A DNA stretch of 64,000 nt from Alistipes sp. (GTDB lineage: Bacteria > Bacteroidota > Bacteroidia > Bacteroidales > Rikenellaceae), in NCBI GenBank assembly GCA_017547175.1, contig JAFYQI010000006.1, forward strand, positions 186,001-250,000, read 5' to 3'. A program made the translations under genes and the position numbers. The notes beneath the pieces are model-generated. The model worked only from the letters and a program-made list of their open reading frames with translations. It was not told the DNA's origin and made no database searches. This document shows positions 14,912 through 23,249 of the stretch, one piece after another. Positions within the stretch are counted from its first letter, which is position 1. Each line of letters starts with the position of its first letter.

Positions 14912-16399
14912 ATGAAAAATTATATCCTTGCCATCGACCAAAGTACGTCGGCCACCAAGGCGATTCTGTTTGACGAGGGCTGCAAACTGGTCGGACGTGT
15001 AAATGTCGAGCATAAGCAGTACTATCCGGCGGCGGGTTGGGTGGAGCACGACGCTGAGGAGATCTACCGCAATACGGTCGAGGCGATTCGTCGCCTGATG
15101 GCCGAGGGTCATCTCCAGGAGGGCGATCACTGCTCGTTGGCCATCACCAATCAGCGCGAGACGGTGGTTGTGTGGGATGCCGAGACGGGTAAGCCCGTAT
15201 CGAACGCCGTGGTGTGGCAGTGCCAGCGCGGTGCCGAGATATGCCGCGAGTTGAAGGAGGCGGGTCACGAGAAGACCTTCCTAGCCAAGAGCGGTCTTTT
15301 GATCGATCCCTACTTCTCGGCCAGTGGTGTGAAGTGGATCCTGGACCATGTCGAGGGTGCTCGTGAGGCTGCCGAGGCCGGCAAGCTGCGCTTGGGTACG
15401 ATCGACAGTTGGCTCATCTGGAAACTGACCGGTGGTGCCGTTCATGCCACCGACTATACGAATGCTTCGCGTACGTTGCTCTTTAACATCCACACGCTGG
15501 ATTGGGACGAGGAACTGTGCGCACTCTTCACGGTGCCTCGCTCGATGTTGCCCGAGGCAAAGCCTTGCGATGCGGTGTTTGGCCGCACGACGATCGAGGG
15601 ACTCTTCCCCGAGGGGATCGAGATCGCCGGTGTGCTGGGCGACTCGCACGGTGCATTGGCCGGTCAGATGTGCTTCGAGGCCGGTATGGGTAAGGCAACC
15701 TACGGTACGGGTTCGTCGGTGATGGTCAATATCGGCGAGGAGGCTGTAGCTGCCCCGGAGGGTCTGGTAACTTCGGTTGGTTTTGCTGCCAAAGGTAAGG
15801 TGTTCTACGCCTTTGAGGGTAACATCCATTGCACGGGTGCTACGTTGCGTTGGCTGGCCGATCAGCTGCAGTTGATCGCATCACCCGCCGAGACCGAGGC
15901 GTTGGCTACGAGTATCGAGTCGACGAATGGTGTCTACCTGGTGCCCGCCTTTGCCGGTCTGGGTGCTCCGTGGTGGAATTCGGAGGCGAAGGCTATCATT
16001 GCCGGTATGACGCTCGGCACGACCAAGGCACACGTAGTACGCGCAGCCCTGGAGGCCATTCCGTACCAGATTAAGGACCTGGTGGATCTGATGACGGGCC
16101 AGGCGGGTGTGAAGCTCAAGGAACTTCGCGTGGATGGAGGTCCGACCCGCAACCGTTTCCTGATGCAGTTCCAGGCCGACATGCTCAACGCCACGATCAA
16201 CCGTGCCGACATCGAGGAGGCTTCGGCTTTGGGTGCAGTGGTGATGAATGGTCTGGCTCGTGGGGTGTGGGCTACGCTCGACGAGGTGGCCGCCCTGCGC
16301 ACGTCGGATAACCGCATCGAGCCGAAGATGGAGGCCGCAGAGCGCGAGGCGCTGCACGGCGGTTGGATCGAGGCTGTAAAGTTAATCAACCGAAAATAG
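14912..16399 (+). CDS. FGGY-family carbohydrate kinase, glycerol-kinase-like
   Basis: ATP-dependent polyol or sugar kinase of 495 residues, clearly closest in pattern to GlpK. It has AIDQSTSATKA at the start, NQRET with R82-E83, VVWQCQR, LIDPYFSA, and DYTNASRTLLFNIHTLDWD. The catalytic base is D244. In glycerol kinases the next residue is Gln, which touches glycerol; here it is Ser (GDSHGALAG). With a sugar isomerase and transketolase as neighbours, the substrate is more likely a ketose than glycerol. The FGGY family includes D-apulose kinase, which fits the operon. Annotating it as glpK on similarity alone would probably mislead. Confidence 0.82.
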   Translation: MKNYILAIDQSTSATKAILFDEGCKLVGRVNVEHKQYYPAAGWVEHDAEEIYRNTVEAIRRLMAEGHLQEGDHCSLAITNQRETVVVWDAETGKPVSNAVVWQCQRGAEICRELKEAGHEKTFLAKSGLLIDPYFSASGVKWILDHVEGAREAAEAGKLRLGTIDSWLIWKLTGGAVHATDYTNASRTLLFNIHTLDWDEELCALFTVPRSMLPEAKPCDAVFGRTTIEGLFPEGIEIAGVLGDSHGALAGQMCFEAGMGKATYGTGSSVMVNIGEEAVAAPEGLVTSVGFAAKGKVFYAFEGNIHCTGATLRWLADQLQLIASPAETEALATSIESTNGVYLVPAFAGLGAPWWNSEAKAIIAGMTLGTTKAHVVRAALEAIPYQIKDLVDLMTGQAGVKLKELRVDGGPTRNRFLMQFQADMLNATINRADIEEASALGAVVMNGLARGVWATLDEVAALRTSDNRIEPKMEAAEREALHGGWIEAVKLINRK

Positions 16400-16436
16400 A
16401 CAAGAAAAACAATAACAACTTAAAACAAGAAAGACT

Positions 16437-17867
16437 ATGTATGTAGCTGCAAAACCCGGAAAGGAGACCTTTGGTCTGATTATCGGTACGCGTGCCTATT
16501 TCAACTCGGCATTGGCGATCGATGTACGCAAGACGCTCTGCGAAGAGTTGGAGAAGGCCGGTTACGGTTATGTGATTTTGGATGTAGCCGAGACACTAAC
16601 CGACGGCGCGATGGAGACGGTGGAGGATGGTCGCAAGTGCGCCAAGCTCTTCCGCGAGTATCGTGACCAGATCGACGGTATCATCGTATCGCTGCCGAAC
16701 TTCGGTTTCGAGGTAGGTATCATCAACGCCATTGCTCGTGCCGAGCTGAATGTGCCCGTACTTGTTCAGGCTTGCGATGACGAGAACGATAAGGTGGATC
16801 TCGACAGCCGTCGTGACGCCTTCTGCGGTAAGATTTCGGTTTGCAACAACCTCTATCAGTATGGTATTCCCTTTACCGATACGGAGTTGCACACCTATTC
16901 GATTCACTCGGACTACCTGATGAAGGATATCAATAAGTTTGCTGCCACCTGCCGCACCGTGAAGAAGTTGACGCATGCCCGTATCGGTCAGATCGGTACG
17001 CGCCCGCTGGGCTTCAACACCTGCCGTGCGAGCGAGAAGTTGCTGCAGGCTACCGGTATCACGGTTGTTCCCGTCGATCTGTCGGAGATTATTTTCAACG
17101 CTCAGCGTTACGATGAGAACGCTGCGTCGCTGAAGACCAAGATGGAGGAGATCGCCGCCTATGCCAAGATTCCCGCAGCCCACACCGATAAGGTGATTCG
17201 TATGGCTCGTTTCTCGGCTGCCGTAGAGGATTGGCTCGCTGCCAACGAGTGTGATGCTGCTGCGATCCAGTGCTGGGATTCGCTCGAGATGAACTATGGC
17301 TGTGCTGCTTGTACGACGATGTCGATGCTGGGTGAGAAGATGATCCCCTGCGCATGCGAGACGGATATCGCCGGTGCAGTTTCGATGTATGCGCTGGCGT
17401 TGGCTGCCGGTAAGCCCTCGACGCTGCTCGATTGGAACAACAACTTTGCTGAGGATCGCAATAAGTGCGTCTGCACCCACTGCGGTAACGCTCCCAAGAG
17501 CTTCGTACAGAACGAGATTTCGCTCGACACGCTGGGTGTGCTGGGTCGTACGCTGGGTAAGGTCAACACCTTCGGTGCCGTACAGGGTAAGTGTACGGAG
17601 GGTGATTTCACCTTCTTCCGCATCTCGACCGACGACACGATGGGCGTTATCAAGAGCTACCTGGGTAAGGGCCGCATGACGAATGATCCCTATCCGATGG
17701 CCGGCTGTATCGCCGTTACGGAGGTGGATAACCTGCAGAAGCTGTTGAAGTACATCTGCAAGAACGGCTTCGAGCACCATGTCGCTATGGTACGCTCGAA
17801 TGTTGTAGATGTGCTGGCTGATGCGATTGAGAACTACCTCGGTTGGGATCTGTATCTGCACGAGTAA
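16437..17867 (+). CDS. L-fucose/L-arabinose-isomerase-fold sugar isomerase
   Basis: Cytosolic metal-dependent aldose-ketose isomerase of 476 residues, FucI superfamily. Probable metal ligands are E308 (in CACETD) and D332 (in LLDWNN); their 24-residue spacing equals that of E337 and D361 in Escherichia coli FucI. A third ligand is one of H447 or H448 near the C-terminus (EHHVAMV). The protein is shorter than FucI (about 590 residues), so it is a divergent member. Substrate unknown: it would feed the kinase and transketolase of the same operon, so an aldopentose (possibly a branched one) is the natural guess. A hairpin follows before the glycosidase genes. Confidence 0.82.
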   Translation: MYVAAKPGKETFGLIIGTRAYFNSALAIDVRKTLCEELEKAGYGYVILDVAETLTDGAMETVEDGRKCAKLFREYRDQIDGIIVSLPNFGFEVGIINAIARAELNVPVLVQACDDENDKVDLDSRRDAFCGKISVCNNLYQYGIPFTDTELHTYSIHSDYLMKDINKFAATCRTVKKLTHARIGQIGTRPLGFNTCRASEKLLQATGITVVPVDLSEIIFNAQRYDENAASLKTKMEEIAAYAKIPAAHTDKVIRMARFSAAVEDWLAANECDAAAIQCWDSLEMNYGCAACTTMSMLGEKMIPCACETDIAGAVSMYALALAAGKPSTLLDWNNNFAEDRNKCVCTHCGNAPKSFVQNEISLDTLGVLGRTLGKVNTFGAVQGKCTEGDFTFFRISTDDTMGVIKSYLGKGRMTNDPYPMAGCIAVTEVDNLQKLLKYICKNGFEHHVAMVRSNVVDVLADAIENYLGWDLYLHE

Positions 17868-17882
17868 TTAGAATAGTAGACG

Positions 17883-17930
17883 GAAAGGATTTGAGTGGGT
17901 GAAGGCCCCTTAAATCCTTTCTGTGTTTTT
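17883..17930 (+). terminator. Hairpin between isomerase and GH43-like gene
   Basis: Stem GAAAGGATTT (17883-17892) / AAATCCTTTC (17912-17921) followed by TGTGTTTTT. It may end the cytosolic part of the operon or attenuate read-through into the two glycosidase genes; no new promoter box is visible before 17950. Confidence 0.6.
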
Positions 17931-17949
17931 AACCTTAAACCTAAAACCT

Positions 17950-18969
17950 ATGAATCTCAAAACCTTACTTTTGGGCTTGGTGCTCTGCTCGTTTGCTGCA
18001 TGTACGGCATCCGTGGAGAGCGAGCGCGAGGTCTATATCTTTACCGGTCACCGTGAGCCTGCTCTGGACGGTCTGCACCTGTTGTATAGCTACGATGGCT
18101 ACCACTGGGACAGCCTGCAGGGTTCGTGGCTCGTGCCGATGATCGGCAACAAGGCTCCCGAGTACTTCAACTACCACTCGAATAAGATGGAGCAGGGTAA
18201 GTATGTCCCCAACTCGATGATGCGCGACCCCTCGGTGGTGCAGGGTCCCGATGGTACGTTCCACTTGGTGTGGACGTTGGCCTGGTCGGGTGAGTTGGGT
18301 TTTGGCTACGCCTCATCGAAGGATCTGATCCATTGGAGCGAGCAGCGAATTATTCCCGTGATGGCGGGCGAGAAGACCAACAATGTGTGGGCTCCCGAGA
18401 TCTTCTACGACGATCAGAATGAGCAGTATGTGATCGTGTGGTCGTCGTCGATTCTACCAGAGAACTACACCGAGGCCGATAAACTCGGCTCGAACGGTTG
18501 CCACCGCGCCTACTACACCACGACGAAGGATTTTGTGGAGTTTGCCCCCAAGAAGCCCTTCTACGATCCGGGCTTCAACTCGATCGACGGCTTTATCGTG
18601 AAGAAGGCTGAGGGCGACTATCGCCTCATCATCAAGGATAACCGCAAGCCTGGCTACAGCGATCTGTTCTGTGTCGAGGCTCCGACGGCTGAGGGCCCCT
18701 ATACGAATCCGACCGAGAAGTTTGCACCGACCTATTCCGAAGGCGCGTGCGCCATTCAGGTAGGCGAGGAGTGGCTGATCTATTTCGATGTCTATCGCGA
18801 GTATCGTTTTGGCGCGGTGAAGACGACCGATTTTAAGACCTTCACGCCTATTGATGATGAGATCTCGGTACCCGCCGGCCACAAGCACGGTACGATCATC
18901 AAGGTCAAGGAGTCGATTCTCGAGGCATTGTTGGCCGAGGAGGCTAACCGCTATGGCGTAGAGCAGTAA
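17950..18969 (+). CDS. GH43-like glycosidase, lipoprotein
   Basis: Five-bladed propeller glycosidase of about 339 residues, exported as a lipoprotein (signal MNLKTLLLGLVLCSFAAC, lipid-bound Cys18). GH43-type elements come in order: RDPSVV near residue 92 (catalytic base Asp), WAPEIF near 145 (modulating acid), SIDGFIV, and SEGAC near 256 (general acid Glu). Close families are mostly arabinofuranosidases or galactofuranosidases acting on plant arabinogalactans; I cannot tell which. Start: ATG at 17950, since a GTG 9 codons earlier would spoil the signal peptide. It is followed 12 bases later by a GH2 gene. The cluster has no SusC/SusD pair. Confidence 0.78.
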   Translation: MNLKTLLLGLVLCSFAACTASVESEREVYIFTGHREPALDGLHLLYSYDGYHWDSLQGSWLVPMIGNKAPEYFNYHSNKMEQGKYVPNSMMRDPSVVQGPDGTFHLVWTLAWSGELGFGYASSKDLIHWSEQRIIPVMAGEKTNNVWAPEIFYDDQNEQYVIVWSSSILPENYTEADKLGSNGCHRAYYTTTKDFVEFAPKKPFYDPGFNSIDGFIVKKAEGDYRLIIKDNRKPGYSDLFCVEAPTAEGPYTNPTEKFAPTYSEGACAIQVGEEWLIYFDVYREYRFGAVKTTDFKTFTPIDDEISVPAGHKHGTIIKVKESILEALLAEEANRYGVEQ

Positions 18970-18981
18970 AAACGTTGACCG

Positions 18982-21402
18982 ATGAAACAATTGTTTTTGA
19001 CAGCGTGTGCCCTGATGGCCACGCTGTCACTTTCCGCACAAACCGAGCGCATGGAGCAGCTCCTCAAGGAGTGGGAGTTCCGTCGTGACCATGCTGTCGA
19101 GGCTGCGGATGGGTGGCAGACGGTGCGTATCCCGCACGATTGGGCAATCTTTGGCCCCTTCTCGCGCGAGCATGACCTGCAACGCGTCGCTGTGGTGCAA
19201 AATGGCGAAACCGTAGCTACGGAGAAGACCGGCCGCACGGGTGGTCTGCCCTACGTGGGCAAGGGTTGCTACCGCACGAATCTGAACTTGCAAAAGGCCG
19301 ACGATGCCCGTTATATCCTCCTCTTCGATGGTGCGATGAGCGAAGCGCAGGTCTTTGTGAATGATCAACAGGTGGTTTTCTGGCCCTATGGCTATAATTC
19401 GTTCTGGTGCGATGCCACGGCGGCGATTGTGGAGGGCGAGAATCGGGTGCATGTCCTGCTCGAGAATAAGTCGCAGTCGTCGCGTTGGTATCCCGGTGCA
19501 GGCCTTTATCGCAAGGTGCGCCTGGTGACTGTGCCGACGATCCATGTGCCGGTGTGGGGTACGCAAATTACGACTCCCTATGTGGGTGAGGAGTATGCAT
19601 CGGTCACGCTCAAAACAGAGTTGGTGGATGTGCCCGAAAAGGAGCCCGTGACGCTCCATACGGTGATTCGTAATGGTAAGGGCGAGGTGGTAAGCCAAAA
19701 GCGCGATACGCGCAACCTCTTCTACGGCATGCCCTTCGAGCAGCACTTGACGATTGACAAGCCACAACTTTGGTCGCCCGAGGAACCGAATCTCTATACG
19801 GCTGAGACGACCGTGGAGTTTGGTGGTCACAAGGTTGACAGCTACACGACCCGCTTTGGTGTGCGCACGATTGAACTGCGTGCCGATAAGGGTTTCTTCC
19901 TCAATGGCAAGTTGCGCAAATTCAAGGGTGTCTGCCTGCATCACGACCTCGGCCCGCTGGGTGCTGCGGTGAATAAGGCGGCGATTCGTCGCCAGCTGAC
20001 AATCCTCAAGGAGATGGGTTGCGATGCCATTCGCACTTCGCACAACATGCCTGCTGAGGAGCTGGTGGAGTTGTGTGACGAGATGGGTTTCATGATGCAG
20101 CTCGAGCCCTTCGATGAGTGGGATGTGGCCAAATGCGAGAACGGCTACCACCGCTTCTTCGATGAGTGGGCCGAGAAGGATATGGTCAATATGTTGCGTC
20201 ACTACCGCAACAACCCCTCGGTGGTGATGTGGTCGGTGGGTAACGAGGTGCCGACGCAGTGGACCGAGGGTGGTTATAAGGTGGCCTCGTGGTTGCAGGA
20301 GATCTGCCACCGCGAAGATCCGACACGCCCCGTGACGTGTGGTATGGACCAGTTCCCGACGGTGCTCAACAACGGTTTTGCAGCCCAGTTCGATGTGGCA
20401 GGCTTCAACTATCGTGTTCACTTCTACGAGCGCGGTTACGAGATCCTGCCCCAAAACCTGATCCTGGGCTCGGAGACCACCTCGACCGTGAGCTCGCGCG
20501 GTGTTTATCACTTCCCCGCCGAGCCGCTGGAGGGTGCACTCCATCCCGATCACCACTCTTCGTCCTACGACCTGGAGTGCTGCTGGTGGTCGAATCTTCC
20601 GGATGAGGATATGGCTGCCAACGACGACTATCCGTGGTTGATTGGTCAGTTTGTGTGGACGGGCTTTGACTACCTGGGTGAGCCGACTCCCTACGATACG
20701 GATGCCTGGCCCAACCACTCGTCGATGTTCGGTATTGTCGATTTGGCTTCGCTTCCGAAGGATCGCTATTGGTTCTACCGTTCGATCTGGAACACCGAGG
20801 CGGAGACCCTCCATATCCTTCCGCATTGGAATTGGAAGGGCCGGGAGGGCGAGACGACTCCCGTCTTTGTCTATACATCATACCCCGAGGCGGAGCTCTT
20901 TGTGAATGGCGTGAGCCAGGGCCGTCGCGTGAAGAACAACTCCTCGAAGATGGAGCGCTACCGCCTGATGTGGAACGAGGTGAAGTATGCCCCCGGCGAG
21001 TTGCGTGTGGTGGCCTATGATGCTGCGGGTAAGGCTGTAGCCGAGAAGAGCCTCTTTACGGCGGGCAAGGGTGCGCAACTGCATATTGAGGCCGACCGAA
21101 CGACACTTGCAAAGAGTGGTGAGGATTTGGCCTACCTGACTGTCAGTGTACTCGATAAGCAGGGTGTTCCCGTGCCGACCGAAAGTCGTGAAGTGAAGGT
21201 CGAGGTAAAGGGTGCTGGTAAATTCCGTGCCATGGCCAACGGTGATCCAACATCGCTCGAACTCTTCCACGAAAACGAAATGAAGCTTTTCAGTGGCAAA
21301 CTGACCGCTATTGTCGAGAGCGGTATCACCTCCGGCACGATTGAGGTGACGGTTTCGGCGCGAGGCTTAAAACCAGCCACCATTACGTTGGAGGTACAAT
21401 AA
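18982..21402 (+). CDS. Glycoside hydrolase family 2 enzyme (beta-galactosidase-like)
   Basis: Exported enzyme of 806 residues with signal peptide (MKQLFLTACALMATLSLSAQ). It has a sugar-binding jelly roll (about 40-190), an immunoglobulin-like domain (about 200-300), a TIM barrel with acid/base E422 in SVGNE and nucleophile E498 in LGSE, then C-terminal Ig-like/DUF4982-type domains. GH2 covers beta-galactosidase, beta-glucuronidase, beta-mannosidase and arabinopyranosidase activities, and the active-site motifs do not separate these. As last gene of the cluster it and the GH43 enzyme would release the sugar that the cytosolic isomerase, kinase and transketolase consume. Confidence 0.88.
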   Translation: MKQLFLTACALMATLSLSAQTERMEQLLKEWEFRRDHAVEAADGWQTVRIPHDWAIFGPFSREHDLQRVAVVQNGETVATEKTGRTGGLPYVGKGCYRTNLNLQKADDARYILLFDGAMSEAQVFVNDQQVVFWPYGYNSFWCDATAAIVEGENRVHVLLENKSQSSRWYPGAGLYRKVRLVTVPTIHVPVWGTQITTPYVGEEYASVTLKTELVDVPEKEPVTLHTVIRNGKGEVVSQKRDTRNLFYGMPFEQHLTIDKPQLWSPEEPNLYTAETTVEFGGHKVDSYTTRFGVRTIELRADKGFFLNGKLRKFKGVCLHHDLGPLGAAVNKAAIRRQLTILKEMGCDAIRTSHNMPAEELVELCDEMGFMMQLEPFDEWDVAKCENGYHRFFDEWAEKDMVNMLRHYRNNPSVVMWSVGNEVPTQWTEGGYKVASWLQEICHREDPTRPVTCGMDQFPTVLNNGFAAQFDVAGFNYRVHFYERGYEILPQNLILGSETTSTVSSRGVYHFPAEPLEGALHPDHHSSSYDLECCWWSNLPDEDMAANDDYPWLIGQFVWTGFDYLGEPTPYDTDAWPNHSSMFGIVDLASLPKDRYWFYRSIWNTEAETLHILPHWNWKGREGETTPVFVYTSYPEAELFVNGVSQGRRVKNNSSKMERYRLMWNEVKYAPGELRVVAYDAAGKAVAEKSLFTAGKGAQLHIEADRTTLAKSGEDLAYLTVSVLDKQGVPVPTESREVKVEVKGAGKFRAMANGDPTSLELFHENEMKLFSGKLTAIVESGITSGTIEVTVSARGLKPATITLEVQ

Positions 21403-21424
21403 TCACTATTATTTTATAGGTATG

Positions 21425-21458
21425 GGCTGTCGGAATGTTTGCCGACAGCCCGTTTTTT
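21425..21458 (+). terminator. Terminator of the GH2 gene
   Basis: Perfect 9-bp stem GGCTGTCGG (21425-21433) / CCGACAGCC (21442-21450), 8-base loop, T6 at 21453-21458. The loop holds the TTTG box of the next promoter. Confidence 0.85.
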
Positions 21459-21468
21459 GTTACCTTTG
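21438..21468 (+). promoter_or_regulatory. Promoter of the 189-residue hypothetical gene, overlapping a terminator
   Basis: TTTG (21438-21441), 19-base gap, TACCTTTG (21461-21468). The -33 box is in the loop of the preceding terminator and the spacer contains its 3' arm and T run. Confidence 0.7.
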
Positions 21469-21487
21469 CCGAAAATTAGACCACAAC

Positions 21488-22057
21488 ATGGAAGAAAAGG
21501 AGTATTTCGATCAGTTTGAGGCGAAGATGCAGATGGAGTTGTTGAAGCTCTGCACCTCGAAGGGTAAGTTGGAGGGCACATTGCTTTCGTCGGAGGATAT
21601 CGATGAGCGCTGGAAAGAGTATGCCCCGCACTATATGGCCGATTCGGTAAGTCAGGTTAACCAATATCCCGCTGCAGCAATGGCGTGGGCCGGTTATGTC
21701 GGCATGGCTGTAGCGCACCGTTGGGATGAGGATTGGGCTACCTACGTCAATGAGCCTTACGAAAAGTTGCACGGCAAAGAGGGCTTTGACGACATGGACG
21801 AGCATATCTTGCAAAATATCCTCGGACTCCAACTTGAAAGCGAGGAGGCCAGTGCAATTGAGGATATGATGCGTAGTTGTGCCCATTTGGCCATTTCGCT
21901 CATTCGTCACGAGCAGATCGAGGCACAGAGCACGAAGGCGTTCTATATTTTTGCCCGCACGACGCGAGCCATGTTCCGCATCGGTGCTGCGCTCGAGTTG
22001 CGCCGCCTGGGCTATAAGTTTGAGAAGGCCAATCTAGCCGATCTGCCCCAGGCATAA
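21488..22057 (+). CDS. Conserved hypothetical protein, 189 residues
   Basis: I recognise no named family, though the protein has the look of a conserved Bacteroidota protein: acidic, all-helical, no signal peptide, long amphipathic helices rich in Glu, Ala and Met. The upstream-extended frame from 21422 runs through terminator and promoter, so the ATG at 21488 (20 bases past the -7 box) is taken. It is followed after 76 bases by the rubredoxin gene on the same strand with no terminator between, so the two may be cotranscribed. Confidence 0.7.
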   Translation: MEEKEYFDQFEAKMQMELLKLCTSKGKLEGTLLSSEDIDERWKEYAPHYMADSVSQVNQYPAAAMAWAGYVGMAVAHRWDEDWATYVNEPYEKLHGKEGFDDMDEHILQNILGLQLESEEASAIEDMMRSCAHLAISLIRHEQIEAQSTKAFYIFARTTRAMFRIGAALELRRLGYKFEKANLADLPQA

Positions 22058-22133
22058 GAGCTCAACCGTGCGCTCACATAAAGCTGTACGGTTTTTGCGG
22101 TACTGCGCGTGATAACCGATAATACGTTATACC

Positions 22134-22298
22134 ATGAAAAAGTATCGTTGTATTGTATGTGAGTGGATCTACGATCCGGCCCTGGGCGATCCCGATTCGG
22201 GTATCGTTCCCGGTACCCCGTTCGAGGAGATTCCCGACAGCTGGACTTGTCCGGTCTGTGGGGTGGGGAAGGAAAACTTTGAACCCTTAGAAGAATAA
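22134..22298 (+). CDS. Rubredoxin
   Basis: Small iron protein of 54 residues that carries single electrons, typically to oxygen or peroxide-reducing enzymes in anaerobes. Two Cys-X2-Cys knuckles hold the iron: C6 and C9 (YRCIVCEW) and C39 and C42 (WTCPVCG). The standard rubredoxin core YDP..GDPDSGI.PGT.FE..P..W lies between. Complete, in frame, ATG to TAA. An FprA-type flavodiiron protein, the usual rubredoxin partner, is encoded 2.5 kb downstream at 24839. A strong terminator starts 3 bases after the stop codon. Confidence 0.96.
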   Translation: MKKYRCIVCEWIYDPALGDPDSGIVPGTPFEEIPDSWTCPVCGVGKENFEPLEE

Positions 22299-22300
22299 AA

Positions 22301-22328
22301 AAAGGAGGATTTCATTCCTCCTTTTTTT
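22301..22328. terminator. Bidirectional terminator after rubredoxin
   Basis: Stem AAAGGAGGA / TCCTCCTTT with a 6-base loop and T7 on the plus strand, A7 on the other; also serves the convergent esterase gene. Confidence 0.82.
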
Positions 22329-22341
22329 ATTCTTTGTTTTT

Positions 22342-23190
22342 TTATTTGGTCCACTGCTCGAGCCATCGCTCCAGCTCCGCGGTCCATTCGCGCTTGTATG
22401 GCATCCACTCCTCGTAGCCCCAGCCGTGGCCACCCGAAGGGTAGATGTGGAGCGCGGCCTGTATTCCCTTGGCGCGCAAAGCCTGGAAATACTCGATGCT
22501 GTTTTGGCACGGTACGGTGCGGTCGTCGGCCGAGCAGAGCAGGAAGGCCGGTGGGGTGTTCTCCTTAACCTGTTTCGAGGCCCAATATCGCTCTACGGCT
22601 TCGTCGCTCGTGTCACCCATCAGGAGCGACTGCGCATGCCATTTGCTCATCATGATAAAGGGGTAGAAAAGTACCTGGAAGTCGGGCCGATCCTCCTCGC
22701 AGGTAAACTGCGTAGCGGCCTGGGCGGCAAGATTACCACCTGCCGAAGCGCCCATGATACCCACCTTCGTAGGATCTACGTTCCATTCCTCGGCGCGTTC
22801 GCGCATCGTGCGGATAGCCTGCAAGGCGTCGCTAATAGAAATCGCGAGGTCGCCATTGGGCATGCGGTATTTCAGGACGGCATAGGTGATGCCCTGCTTG
22901 TTGAACCAGGTAGCCATGTCGTGGCCCTCGTGATTCATGGCCAGACGGCGGTAACCGCCACCCGGGCAGGAGATGATAGCCGGTGCATTGGCTGTTGCAG
23001 CCGGATAGACGTAGAGCGTAGCGCGCGAGATATTCGCCACGCGACCATTCTCGAGCGGCTGCTCGGGACCTGTCAAACCGTTCTCTTTCGGTGCTCCGTT
23101 GGGCCAAAGATCGACCACAATCGGTTTGGGTTGTGCCTGCACAAGACTACATGCCATGAGGAGCAGGGCGAACGTAAGGATTCGTTTCAT
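22342..23190 (-). CDS. Secreted alpha/beta-hydrolase, carbohydrate-esterase-like
   Basis: Exported hydrolase of 282 residues (signal MKRILTFALLLMACSLVQAQ). It has the HGGG-equivalent oxyanion motif CPGGGY near residue 76, nucleophile elbow GASAGG near 150, catalytic Asp in SADDRTV near 222 and His in GGHGWG near 255. This pattern is that of acetyl-xylan and feruloyl-type esterases of the BD-FAE group, which remove acyl groups from plant polysaccharides; the natural ester is not readable. It lies 59 bases downstream of the DUF1593 gene on the same strand and is probably cotranscribed from that gene's promoter. Confidence 0.83.
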   Translation of the reverse strand: MKRILTFALLLMACSLVQAQPKPIVVDLWPNGAPKENGLTGPEQPLENGRVANISRATLYVYPAATANAPAIISCPGGGYRRLAMNHEGHDMATWFNKQGITYAVLKYRMPNGDLAISISDALQAIRTMRERAEEWNVDPTKVGIMGASAGGNLAAQAATQFTCEEDRPDFQVLFYPFIMMSKWHAQSLLMGDTSDEAVERYWASKQVKENTPPAFLLCSADDRTVPCQNSIEYFQALRAKGIQAALHIYPSGGHGWGYEEWMPYKREWTAELERWLEQWTK

Positions 23191-23249
23191 GATCTTGTTA
23201 GGTTAAAATGTTTGTAGCAATAGAATTTGGTTTAGTTGCCGTGTAGGTG

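Noticed and set aside
16596-17861. Minus-strand open frame of 421 codons opposite the isomerase
   Set aside because: Shadow of a gene with conserved metal ligands; no own promoter.
19027-20826. Long minus-strand open frame (599 codons) opposite the GH2 gene
   Set aside because: It is fully antisense to a gene with clear domains and catalytic residues. The long antisense frame arises from the codon bias of the plus-strand gene; it has no promoter or family resemblance.
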